From Caenorhabditis remanei (taxonomy: Eukaryota > Nematoda > Chromadorea > Rhabditida > Rhabditidae): a DNA stretch of 64,000 nt. Numbering within the stretch: position 1 is the stretch's first letter; every line of letters begins with the position of its first letter. The DNA is taken from NCBI RefSeq assembly GCF_010183535.1, contig NC_071333.1:12770587-12834586 (forward strand). Direction: 5' to 3'. This document shows positions 25,446 through 36,960 of this stretch, piece by piece. The position numbers and the translations under genes are program-made. The notes below the pieces were generated by a model, which was not told the DNA's origin, made no database searches, and was given only the letters and a program-made list of their open reading frames with translations.

Positions 25446-27320
25446 GTCTAGAGTTTTGAAAATCCGTAATTATGTTGTTAAATCAATTTGTGAAAAAAGT
25501 GAAAAACGGAATGGTTTCTTCCAACACGAGGTAAACGGAATAGGTTATAGAAATAACACAGTGATGGAGGATGCGCAGGAATACTGACAGTGTCTCTTAT
25601 CGGTGACCCTACAGCGTAGTACGTTGAACAATCGACAGAAATGGTGGTAGTGGTGGAAGAATAATAAGGAACAATAGTGATGCACTTGATATACTGTTCA
25701 GGGATTATAGAACTCAAGATAAGATATGTTTTCTTGAAAAAAATGTTTTTTTTTGAAGATCTCACAGTGTATTTCATGAACAAAATTATAGTTGATGCAA
25801 TGCTAAAAACAGAGATCACGAAAATTATGAAAGTTTTGTTTTTAAAAAAATTAAAAGATATAATTATACGTCATTTTGCTTGACGATCCTAGCACAAACC
25901 ATATCTGTGTATAGTTTAAATCTTGAAATATCATAAACATCGTAGAAAATGACAAATCTAAATATAGTAATTTTCAAAAGTTTTCACCTGCAAACTTTGC
26001 GCTTAGATTGACACAAGCAATGTTTCGCATTCCCTTCACATCAGTTTTCTGAAAAAATCCGCCCCACGCAGATTCCAGAAAAGACTTCACTTCTAATAAG
26101 TTATTTGCCTAGATTTCCGTTGTTTAACCAAGTCTGGTTTCTAGGACCGCATTTTTCTTAAAAAGGTGGATACCATCGAATCCATGAATTAGAATAAATA
26201 CCTAGTTCTCCTTTCTGTGGTGTTTATCCCATTGACCTTTCTCGTTTTTTCAGAGTATAACCTTAATAACAATCAGGCTGTCTGATTATGAACAATCTCG
26301 CATTGATATGTCTGAAATGGTGGCTGATTTTTTTGCTTTTGCAAGTTTTGTTAATTGCTTTTAGAACGTGTGTTAGTTTTAGTACAGATAAAAACATGGT
26401 TTTATTAACCGATCAAGAAACTACTTGACACTGTTTTCTTATTAGTTCATTATGAATCCCAAAAGCCCTGATCTGTGTCATATTGTGCTGACGTCTAACA
26501 CTGGACGTCTACAAGTTCAGTCACAAATCTTAAATGGATCTTCAAACTTTCCCATGTCCTATCACAAGGACAACTCGTTTTCTGACAGATCTCTTCTGGA
26601 TTATTTTCTAGAATATGCAACTTCGAGAGACACATGGTAGCGAAGGCGTGAGAACCATGAGCCACTCATAGCAACATCTGATAACACAGAATTCAGCGTG
26701 ACCAAATATTCCCAGCCGCCTTGGCTCAGTCGAGAAGGAGAAAATCCCTCCCACTATTCACCTGCCATGCACCCTATCTAAGGAAGTTGCCATTTTGATT
26801 TTTTGTTCCTTGATGGGCGCGGGTTGTATTTTGTATCTACTTATGAAAATTGAGTTGTTTGATTTCTGAATTAACTCTATAAACTTCCGCCCATTCCTAT
26901 AAATCTTAGAAACATTCCCGTTATAATTGAGTTTCTTAATCAATCAGGCTGATTACTTTTAAAGAGAACCTGGTCAAGGTAATTTGTTTTCTAATGGTCA
27001 AAAAATTAGATTACTTGGAGCTAGGCGCCACAGTACCCAGAATTTCAAACATCGTGTTAAGCTCCACCTCCTGTTCTAAAGTTAGTCAGACTTTACAACT
27101 TCAGGAACGTAACAAGAATATTTGTTTTATTCAAAAAAACCTAATGTGACAGAGACGGATGAATTGACATTGAATTCAAACTGACTCTGAAACTATATTT
27201 GCTCCTCTAGTACTATATTTGGTATTTTTGGGCATGTCATTTTCTCATTCAACTCGTTTCTCATTGGACTACTTTTATTTCAGTTTCCTATCAACTTATT
27301 GAAATTTCAGATTTTACGCT
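25446..27320. other. Intergenic region between prx-3 and the 7TM receptor
   Basis: Apart from the coding-like exon at 25988-26108, this is AT-rich sequence without a supported gene. Short open frames at 26452-26640 and 26758-26943 have no domain or splice context. TTTCAG ending at 27310 precedes the receptor ATG. Confidence 0.45.
25988..26108 (-). other. Coding-like exon upstream of prx-3 (alternative or duplicated first exon?)
   Basis: Between an acceptor (AAATCTAG) and a donor (GCAG|GTGAAA) there is a 121-base open stretch. It encodes 40 residues, including FLESAWGGFFQKTDVKG and MRNIACVNLSAKFA, and ends in phase 1. prx-3 exon 2 accepts phase 1. The real first exon contains LASAWEFAKRHKGKIIAG, which also ends in AG and shares the xSAW motif. 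It may be an alternative first exon (starting at MRNIAC), an old duplicate, or an exon of an unseen gene. No other exon could be linked to it. Confidence 0.35.
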
Positions 27321-28874
27321 ATGTCTCTGGTCTACTTGAAAGCTTTGATGTGTGTCTGGGGTATTTTCTGGAATGTGCTCATTATCTCTGCCATTCTGAA
27401 GGATCGTGTTCTCCGGAACTCGTCTACATTCCTTCTGTTGTCACTCCATTTCTTCGCATCTACTATAGATGTTGGGTCCCGTCTGGTGTTTGACGTGCCA
27501 TCCGAGATCTTGAATCGCCCACTGTTCCGCCTATCCGTCAACTACGGTAATGCTCATAACGTGAAACAGATATCCAGCAAGATACAGTAACCCTGATGTG
27601 CTGAAGGAACTTATTCAGAGATTATGCTCTGGAGTTTTCTAATTTTTTGATCATATTTTTATTTGTTGTAAGCGCGTGGGATACAGGACTAGACTCAGGA
27701 AGAAATTGTTTTTCTGGTTTATGCGTGGGAATTTAGTTTTAGACAAGACAAAATAATTACTCAGAACCAATCCTTGAATCAGATGGTAATCAGTCCTCAA
27801 ATTTCTAAGAATTTAACGAAACCGTCGGAGTGAAGACAAAGAAAATGAAGAGAAATTGCTGTGTTTCTCAATACCAATAGAGTGATCACTAATGAAAAAA
27901 TTTGAAAAATTACAGATGACTTCCCAACCAAATCGTTCCATTTCACCACATACTCCTGTTGGTTTATCCAGCTCTACTCGTTGATCGCAATAGCTGCTTC
28001 TCACATTTTGGCGGTGTACGGAACTATTTACTATGCTCGTTTTACCCAAAAGAAAACCATCATTGCCATCGTTGGAATCGTTCTCTTATCCATGTTGTCC
28101 GTCTGTTACCTATGGTCTCCAAACTTCCCAATTCTTTTCCATCCGGAGTTCTGGGGGTGGACTGAAGAACGGAACTGGCCATTGGTCAATTTTTTCTTCT
28201 ACCTTAATTATGTCGTACAGGTAATCAGAAAGAAGACGATTATTTTCGAAAAACAACCGTTTCCGTTTCAGGGAATTGTTTTCTTCTGTCTGGCACTGAC
28301 TGATATACTGATTGTTTACAAGTTGAGCACTATCAAGGAATCCGTGTTCTCTGAGAAAAGTGTTACCGTGAGTCGAGCAGCAAATCTATACTATCATGAA
28401 ACCTTTTTTGTTCAATTTCGTTTTTCTCGACTTTTGTCTAAATTCGGTCTCAAACGTGATAGAATTTGCTAGGTCGCCCCACCACAAATGATGGAAAAGA
28501 TGCAGGTGTCGGTGGTGAACAGTGGCACTGCTGCATTGGCTCCACGACGTACAACTCGAGTATCAACCGAACTGAAAGTATCCATCAACTTCATCATCGT
28601 CTCCTTGTTTCTTCTTATTCAAACGCTCATCTACAATATTTGTACACTGTTAGTCACCACTCCCCAAAACGTTTCTTGTCTCTGTTGTTTCCGTTCGCTC
28701 CTCCCTTATCACAACTATAGTATTTTTTCCAGATACGAAGACAACAAACTCTGCCTCTTCCTGCTTTTCATTGCACCCATTTTCCGGGGAAGTAAATGTC
28801 TCGCGTACTTGGTCTCCGGAAGTGCACTTCGTAATGCGATAGTCAATTTGGTTTTGTGTCGGAAGCAGTTCTAA
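27321..28874 (+). CDS. Nematode seven-transmembrane (serpentine) receptor
   Basis: Five exons (27321-27546, 27916-28220, 28272-28367, 28473-28648, 28733-28874) give 314 residues. Hydrophobic segments fit seven membrane passes: ALMCVWGIFWNVLIISAI, STFLLLSLHFFASTIDVG, CWFIQLYSLIAIAASHILA, IIAIVGIVLLSMLSVCYLW, NFFFYLNYVVQGIVFFCLAL, INFIIVSLFLLIQTLIY, and a last one from CLFLLFIAPIF to AYLVSG. Length, intron-rich structure and the tail NAIVNLVLCRKQF resemble worm chemoreceptors (srx/srsx-like), but no family-defining motif is clear enough to assign a class. A TTTCAG acceptor lies ten bases before the ATG. A sensory or peptide receptor role is inference. Confidence 0.8.
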
Positions 28875-29601
28875 ATCCTTTAAATCTATTTACATGTTAT
28901 TTTCTTTTTTGTATTCGCTCTTCTACTTGATCCCCTCCCTTTTTCTTCCATCCGTATACTTTACTAAAATGAAGCTGAAAATCTTTTTAGCCGTTTGTCA
29001 CACGGTGTTGTCGATTCCGGAGGCTCCTCACTCTCTATTGATGCGCCTTTCTCCTCCACCCTCTCAGTTTTCAGCGAGCTGTTTCAGAAACCAAAAACTA
29101 GTGTGTACTAAAAGCCGTGAGAATATGATTGCTATATTCTGCATTACAAGTGCGAGACGAGGCGGAGACGCTTGTGTGCTCATGAGAATTTCTTCTCTTT
29201 TTTTCCTCTTTTTTTGCAGTCTGGTGTTGCCGTCGTTTCCAAAAATAGCGTAACCTGGCAAATCGTATAGTAGAACCTCTTCTCATTAACTTTATATTAT
29301 TGAGACGTACCTCGTTATCATTAGAAAGCAGACAAATTCTTATTTTCAGCTGAACCAGACCTAGAAAGAAAATCTCAGTCTTATTATCAGTTGGTTCAAT
29401 ATATTTGGAACTGACATCAAATCGTCTCAATAAGGAAGAAAAGAGGCTCGATGTCTGGTGTTATCATTTGTTTCAAGTGGTGAACCGATTAAAAGTGCAC
29501 CCGGAGGGAAGGGGCAACCATCGCCCTTTTTTCCTCATTTCTTCTTCTTGCTCTCGTCACTCAACGACTATAGTCCGCCTGCTTTTGCCAGTGTCCTAGA
29601 C
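28875..29601. other. Intergenic region between 7TM receptor and BTB gene
   Basis: Contains the receptor 3' UTR and the BTB promoter. Open frames at 28894-29253 are T-rich and lack splice or domain support. Confidence 0.4.
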
Positions 29602-30965
29602 ATGCTGATCAACACTAGTAGTACTTCCGATTCAACCACAATAATTGAAGTAAGACATTTTTTTGCTTTACTGAATATAAAAATGAGTATTACTTTTTGA
29701 CAGCTGGAAAATCGGTACTACTACGTAAATCCAGGACATGCAAAAACTGATTTTGACGTCGATGGGTTCAAGTGGTAAGATCAGGAATGCAAATTACAGA
29801 CAACTTAATTTTTCGAGTTGGGGATAATTAGCAAATCTTTGAAGGGTGTACTTGAAAAAAAACACTACCAAAACTGGGAGACAATTAGAATTTACTGAAA
29901 TATGTGGGCAAAAAGTATAATAACATTTTAGCAGTTATCCGGTATTATAAACATCGGTAAAAATTATTTGAGAAAGTCAGATACTTATTGTGTTAAAATT
30001 TTCAGGAGAATTGTACTTGAAGAGCAGCAAATAGTTTTCACACTTTTATCTGAACTTGCCGAGTTTTGCACTATCGACCTGATTATTCACTGTACAGACT
30101 TCGTATCAAGTTCCACATTTGTGAGTCACTTTGTTTCCTTCTATATACATTACAACTCTCTCCTCTCGAATGCCGGAAAAAAACGTACTGCATGTTGCAG
30201 ACCTCACAATTCGCGAGAAGCGGAGAGTCAGTTGTTCACCAATGGCTGCCTGGCGGTCACCACGTGCAGTTGGAAATTGACCAGATAATTCAGTGAGTAC
30301 ACTTTGCACTTTCATTCCAAATCACAACCAAATGTGTGTTTATTACAGTGAAACTCAATTCAGTGGAATCGACTTTAGTCGACCTTTTGATCAAACTAAT
30401 GCGATTCTGAGAGTGGAAGATGAGGATTTTCATGTGCATACATTTGTGAGAATACTTTGAGAAAAAGTGTCCAGCATTATCAATTATTTATTTCAGCTTC
30501 TCAGTATGGTCTCCGACTTTTTCAGAATTCTATTCAACGGCTCGTTTTCTGAATCCTCGGATTTATCAGTGCCAATAGAGTTGAAAGAGATATCATCATG
30601 CTCTTTCAAAAATTTGCTCAATTGTATATATGCATACCCAAATGGATTCAGAATAACTCGTAAGAAATAACAAAAAACCATCTCAATAAAAACTAACTAA
30701 TTTTTAGGAGGGAACATATCTGAACTCCTTGAGCTGAGTCATTTCTATGACTGCAAAAGGGTTACAATGCTATGTGAGAACATTCTCCTGTACAATCTCT
30801 GCTATAATATACGATCGGTTCAAAAAATGGAATGGGCGATTCGCTATGATCTTGAGACACTGAAGGTTTAACCCAGATACAATTTCAGAGCACAAAACAC
30901 CAAAATTTCAGAATCAGCTACTCCGCCAAGAACCACATCTTGTTGAACTACTAGCACTCGAATAG
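29602..30965 (+). CDS. BTB/POZ-domain protein
   Basis: Eight exons (29602-29649, 29704-29774, 30006-30120, 30201-30292, 30349-30445, 30497-30659, 30708-30865, 30912-30965) give 265 residues. The C-terminal half is a BTB fold: NAILRVEDEDFHVHTFLLSM, then SDFFRILFNGSFSES, a middle SSCSFKNLLNCIYAYPNG, and a helical end with LLELSHFYDCKRVTMLCEN. The N-terminal 140 residues could be a very divergent MATH-like domain, as in worm MATH-BTB adaptors, but this is weak. BTB proteins usually dimerise and often serve as substrate adaptors for CUL3 ubiquitin ligases. The family is greatly expanded in Caenorhabditis. AATAAA lies at 31157-31162. Confidence 0.85.
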
Positions 30966-32041
30966 AAACAAATTCATAATTTTCTTCACTACCCTTTGTT
31001 CTTTCAAACGTTTAGTCTCTGATGAGTAGTTTTTTTTTGTTCTTTCTCAGGTTGTGAAGTGATTCTTATGAAAATTATTGTAATGATTCTCAAAATTTAT
31101 GTCAAGTTCCCGAGTGACGATATCGTATTTTAAAACAATGAAAGTATTTCTTTGTGAATAAAGTTGACTTTATTTTAAATCAGAACGTATTAGTACATAG
31201 AAACACAAATTAAAATGTTGTAATCCGAATATAATCTTTCACATGTCTTTTTGGTATTTTTGCTGACCTCTACACTTATCACCTTGTCGCAACAATTTTT
31301 TCCGACAAACAGTTGTGATAACGGTTGTTTACTATATACGAACCAACATGGCATGTTAATCACTTTAGAGATCATATTTCTTATTTGCCATTATTGGCAA
31401 ACTGCATTTTCAAATCGTTTCAGTCGAATACTAACTTTGTATTTTCATAATGAATGTGAGACCGAATAAGAAAAGTAGATCAATGCAAAAATACTAATGC
31501 TACTTCCATTTCCAAGAAGACATATTTCTTTATTCCCTCCGGACTTGCCGATGTTCTAGTGATCAAAAACTATCGCATCTTATCTTATTGTTTACGTTAT
31601 CTGGTTCATAGTACAGTTGTTCGGGATACTATTTTCCTGTCAAAAAGGTTATAGCCTGATAAGTGAGCAGAGTAGTCAGTCATCCCATTTGTTTAGAGCA
31701 GAAATCGACCACGTATTTGTCCATCGACGAGTTTGTTTATGTGTTCCTCACTCTTTCGGCTGACCACGTGATGCTGCCCCGCGCACAAAAAATTTCTCTT
31801 TTTCTGCATGCGTCGTTTCAAAAGCCTTTCTCTTCTCTCCTTATGTTTCTTGTAAACACAATTTCTTGACAAAAATTGTTTATTGTAAAACTATTGTCAA
31901 GTATCAGTATGATAGGGAAAACTGAACGTCATTAGTGATGTCCTTGACGATATCTTTGCGTTACCGGTAAACAAAAAATTATCGCGACCAAGTCTTGCTA
32001 CCCACGTTTTGTCGTATAACAATACATTTTCCTGATTTAGA
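30966..32041. other. Intergenic region between BTB gene and nnt-1
   Basis: The polyadenylation signal of the BTB gene lies at 31157-31162. The remainder is AT-rich and holds the nnt-1 promoter. An acceptor (CTGATTTAG) ends one base before the nnt-1 ATG. No gene seen. Confidence 0.5.
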
Positions 32042-35000
32042 ATGGTAATTCTCCGCTCAAAGGTCACTCGGCTCTACTTTTTCCGTTTGTTTTCAAGTGG
32101 TGCAAAGAAAATCGAGTATTCAAAATTGAAAGTTGCAGTGCCCAAAGAAATTTTTCCTGGTAAACAACACGTCACGTGGTTCCTCTAATGAATAAAGTTT
32201 CAGGAGAAAAGCGTGTTTCTTTGAGTCCAACTGGAGTGTCTCTTCTCAAGAAAAATGGGATTTCCGTTTTGGTGAGTCGAGGAAAAAGGGGAGCAGAAAA
32301 ATGTGAAATATTACTTTTTAGGTAGAGGAAGATGCGGGGGCCTGGGCAGGCTATTCAAATGCGGAATATACAAAAAATGGAGCGGTTGTCACAAATGTCG
32401 ATGATGTTTTTAATGCGGATGTTTTATTGAAAGTTAGTTTTGGGGAACACATTTGCAGTGTTGATATGAAAAACAGACGTGGGGTCAATTTGAGTTGACC
32501 GACTGTACACAATAAACAATTAGTCTATAAACAAGTAATGGGCAGTGTCTCCCCAAATGGCAAAGTTTTCCAGCTACGACTTTTTTCAGATTCGCCCCCC
32601 GACTGAAGTAGAAGTCCTAAAACTGAAAAGTGGTAGCACTCTCATTTCATTCATCCATCCAGGTCAAAACAAAAAACTTCTGGATGCCCTTACTAAAACT
32701 AACAAAACGGTGTTCGCAATGGATTGTGTACCAAGAATCAGTCGTGCACAAGTATTTGACGCACTCTCATCAATGGCCAACATTGCTGGATATCGTGCAG
32801 TCATCGAAGCTGCAAATCACTTTGGAAGGTTTTTCACCGGACAAATCACGGCTGCTGGAAAAGTTCCACCGGCTAAAGTTCTAGTAATTGGTGGAGGAGT
32901 TGCCGGATTGAGTGCGATTGGAACTGCAAGAGGAATGGTAATTCCTTTTAGGTACTTAGTAAACCAAAATGTGGTTTCAGGGTGCGGTGGTAAGAGGTTT
33001 TGATACGAGAGCTGCTGTGAAGGAGCATGTTGAATCACTCGGTGCTCAATTCTTGACAGTCAATATTAAGGAAGATGGAGAAGGAGGTGGTGGATATGCA
33101 AAGGAGATGAGTAAAGAGTTTATTGATGCCGAGATGAAACTGTTCGCTGAACAATGCAAAGATGTAGATATCATTATCACAACTGCTTTGATTCCAGGAA
33201 AAAGAGCTCCAGTTCTGATCACTGAGGTATGTCATAGTTTTAGGCAAAACCTGAAAAATAAGTTTTTAGGAAATGATAAAAACGATGAAACCTGGAAGTG
33301 TTGTGGTCGACCTCGCAGCAGAGTCTGGTGGAAATATTGAGACAACTCGTCCTGGAGAGGTATACTCTAAACATGGAGTCACACATATTGGATTCACGGA
33401 TTTACCATCACGGTGAGGCTCATCTAACAAATAAAATAATCAAAAAGAGAAAAACCTGAAATGCAACAATTAAGACTGCCAACCCAAAGTAGTGAGCTCT
33501 ACTCCAACAATATCGCAAAATTCTTATTGCATCTTGGAAAAGATAATACATTCTTTGTAAATGAGGAAGATGAGGTGAGATTTTAATAGAGATTTACAAT
33601 TTATATGAAAAATAAATATTTCTCAGGTAGCACGTGGAGCACTTGTCGTTCATGAGGGTCAGCTAAAATGGCCACCACCACCGATCAACTTTCCACCTCC
33701 AGCAGCACCAAAATCAGAAAAACCTGCAGAAGTCACGGCTGTTGTCCCCTTGACACCATTCAAAAAAACTGCAAATCAGACTTTGTTGTTGACTTCAGGT
33801 AGGGAATTCAAACATTTGACACATGACTCTTAAATTTTTTCCAGGACTTGGATCAGTATCTCTATTAGGACTAGCTGGTACAAATCCAAATATTGCCAGT
33901 ATGTCGACAACATTTGCATTATCTGGTCTTGTTGGTATATCAATTTCTCATTTGGCAGTATGTACCAGTTTTTAATTATATTATAGGGTACCACACTGTT
34001 TGGGGTGTCACTCCAGCACTTCATTCTCCATTGATGAGTGTCACTAATGCTATTTCTGGAACAACTGCAGCTGGAGCTTTATGTTTGATGGGAGGAGGAT
34101 TGGTTCCACAGAATTCCGCTCAAACCATGGCTCTCCTTGCTACTTTTATCTCCTCGGTTAATATCGGAGGAGGCTTCCTTGTTACCAAACGGATGTTGGA
34201 TATGTTTAAAAGAAAAGGTCAGACTTGAAATTAACCCAATCATACATGAGGTAAGACTTGAAATTTACCCAATAAAGTTTATTTCAGACGATCCACCAGA
34301 GCACAATTATCTGTATTCGATCCCAGCTGCTGTTTTTCTTGGAGGATATGGATATGGACTATACACTGTGAGTCATTCTAATTTAACGCTATTCAACTAG
34401 TATGTTTCTGCAGGCAGCTCCTCTAATCCATTCCTACGCCTACCTCGGATCATCCCTGTGCTGTGTTGGAGCACTTGCAGGGCTATCTTCACAAACCACT
34501 GCTCGAGTTGGAAACGCGTTGGGAATAATTGGAGTCACTGGTGGAATCAGTGCAACATTAGGTCTCCTCCAACCAGATATTGACACTTTATATCAAATGG
34601 CTGCCGCAGTAGGAACGGGTTCATTACTAGGAATTGGAATTGCTAACCGAATCAAGGTTTCTGTTTGACTAACCTGAAAAATTTATTCAAATAAAAAAAT
34701 TTACAGGTTACCGATCTACCTCAGCTTGTGGCGGCATTCCACTCGTTTGTTGGATTAGCTGCAACATTGACTTGTCTAGCAAACTACATTCAGGAACACC
34801 CACATTTCCTCGAAGATCCATCAAGTAAGCTAGGTTATGACACTAACTTACAACAGGGAATTCAGATGCGGTTGCTGCGAAAATGGCTTTGTTCCTTGGA
34901 GCATACATTGGTGGCGTCACATTTACTGGAAGTTTGATGGCCTACGGAAAACTGCAAGGTCTCTTGGCATCTGCACCAACTTATCTCCCAGCACGACATC

Positions 35001-36160
35001 TTTTGAACGGAGCTCTTTTGGCTGGTAACGTTGGAGCATTGGGGACCTACATGTACTCAACTGACTTTGGAACTGGAATGAGTATGCTGGGAACAACAGT
35101 TGGACTCTCGAGTTTGATGGGTGTCACTCTAACAATGGCCATTGGAGGTATATTAGTTTATTAATGTTGAGTTTCAATCTAAAATCATGTTGCAGGAGCG
35201 GATATGCCTATCGTCATCACTGTTCTCAACTCATACAGTGGATGGGCTTTGTGTGCGGAGGGATTCATGTTAGACAACAGCCTACTTACAGTTTTGGGAG
35301 CATTGATTGGTAGTTCCGGAGCTATTTTGTCACATATCATGTGCAAGGTAACATATTAATTGGAAAAATGAATACATTATATGTTTAAGGCTATGAACCG
35401 GTCTCTGCTGAATGTTATTTTGGGAGGTGTTGGTACAAAATCAAAAGGAACAGGAACAGCTAAGGCTATTGAAGGAACTGCAAAAGAAATTGCTTGTGAT
35501 CAGGTATATTCACTTTTAATAAAAATTTGATATTCATATTTTACTTAATTTCAGACAGCAGATTTACTTCTCAATGCTCGTTCCGTCATCATCATTCCAG
35601 GATATGGTCTATGTGCTGCACAGGCCCAATATCCCATTGCTCAACTAGTGAAAGAACTCCAGCAAAGAGGCGTACGTGTCAGATTCGCTATTCATCCAGT
35701 CGCAGGTAACATATTTCAATGACGCGATAATCATGAACAGTTGGTTTCATCTCGTAGGTCGAATGCCTGGTCAATTGAATGTACTTCTCGCCGAAGCCGG
35801 CGTGCCCTATGATATCGTTGAAGAGATGGAGGAGATTAATGATGATTTCAAAGAAACTGACGTAGCCCTTGTGATCGGTTCGAATGATACTATCAATTCG
35901 GCCGCAGAAGATGATCCCAACAGTTCGATTGCAGGAATGCCAGTTTTGAGAGTGTGGAACTCGAAACAGGTTCGGAAATTATATAGAAAAAAATACTTAC
36001 TGACTGATTCCAGGTAATCATTGTCAAACGAACATTAGGAACCGGTTACGCCGCAGTTGACAACCCAGTATTCTTCAACGAGAACACACAAATGTTACTT
36101 GGAGATGCGAAGAAAATGAGTGAGAAACTTCTCGAAGAAGTCAAATCGAAACCAATGTAA
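32042..36160 (+). CDS. nnt-1: Mitochondrial proton-translocating NAD(P) transhydrogenase
   Basis: Nineteen exons (32042-32159, 32204-32271, 32322-32432, 32590-32937, 32981-33226, 33270-33412, 33475-33574, 33627-33798, 33845-33934, 33987-34217, 34288-34367, 34414-34656, 34707-34824, 34866-35147, 35196-35347, 35390-35503, 35555-35705, 35758-35969, 36014-36160) give 1041 residues, the animal NNT length. The inner-membrane enzyme uses the proton gradient to make NADPH from NADH. Order: a basic targeting peptide ([18 protein letters not shown]), domain I with [15 protein letters not shown] (about residue 196), a Pro-rich linker, the membrane domain II ([31 protein letters not shown]), and NADP-binding domain III ([20 protein letters not shown], about residue 885; [32 protein letters not shown]). 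The gene is intact. One acceptor (exon 14) has a 9-base alternative. Confidence 0.97.
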
Positions 36161-36257
36161 ATATTCACTGTATTATGAGTTTTTCGAATTTTTATTCCAA
36201 AATGCAAGTCCTAGAAACAGTATTTGTCATTTTGAGACCTGGTTATCTGGGAAAGAG

Positions 36258-36263
36258 AATAAA
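36258..36263 (+). terminator. Polyadenylation signal of nnt-1
   Basis: AATAAA lies about 100 bases after the nnt-1 stop. The Ly6-like gene on the other strand ends at 36312, and its own signal (TTTATT on the plus strand, 36191-36196) overlaps the nnt-1 3' UTR, so the two 3' ends interlock. Confidence 0.55.
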
Positions 36264-36311
36264 ATTGTATATAAAGTTGAATAAACTGAGAAAAGGAAAA
36301 CTGGAATTTTT

Positions 36312-36960
36312 CTATTGAAGAAGGTAGATCGCGATGAGGGTGAGAATGGAGAGTGGGGAGAAAACGTTTCCAATAGAGTTGCATGGGGTTCCGCTCTGAA
36401 AACAAAAGTCAGTTAACTGAAACGTTTGGATAGGTTACCTGCTCGTTTTCACATTGGTAGTAGTACAATTGGATTCCGTGGTTTCCGGTTTTCTTCCATC
36501 CATCAACGTTCTCTCCGGAGTAAGCGCACTCTCTGATGGTAGAAGAAACTCCTTCGACGTTCTGAAATTGGATTACACATTTTTGATAACGAAACTTTAT
36601 TCTGAATCTTACTTGGCTGATTTTACGGCATCCGATGGCTGCAGTTCCCTTGAGTGATCCTTCGCTGAGTGGTTCGCAGACCTGCAAGTTTCAAGAGCTT
36701 TGTTTTTTTTTACTTGTGTACAAAGTGTCATTTCTGAAGTCTTAAGTTTTCAAACATGATCATACCTTCTTGAAAGCAGCAAGAGCAGATTCGTCGTTAA
36801 CTCCGCAGGTTGGGTTCTCGTTGGTTGTACATTGGTAGCACGACAGGTTGGCACTGAAATTTAAGAATTAGGAACATTTTCCAACCGGTGGTTGATATAT
36901 AGTGGCTTACCTAACTCCCAAGGCGAGAGAAGCAAGGAGGATGAAACAGGCGGCACGCAT
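36312..36960 (-). CDS. Secreted/GPI-anchored Ly6-superfamily (quiver/sleepless-like) protein
   Basis: Five exons (36911-36960, 36766-36853, 36613-36681, 36439-36561, 36312-36395) give 137 residues. A signal peptide (CFILLASLALGVSA) is followed by LSCYQCTTNENPTCG, VCEPL, IGCRKISQ, IRECAYSG, YYYQCENE and a final TPCNS. This cysteine pattern fits a Ly6/three-finger domain of the quiver/sleepless type. The C-terminus (VFSPLSILTLIAIYLLQ) is a GPI-type hydrophobic tail. Codons are well optimised, suggesting good expression. Relatives in flies and worms modulate potassium channels or acetylcholine receptors, but I cannot name the target here. The nested gene at 18623-19077 is a second, divergent member of the same superfamily in this window. 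Confidence 0.88.
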
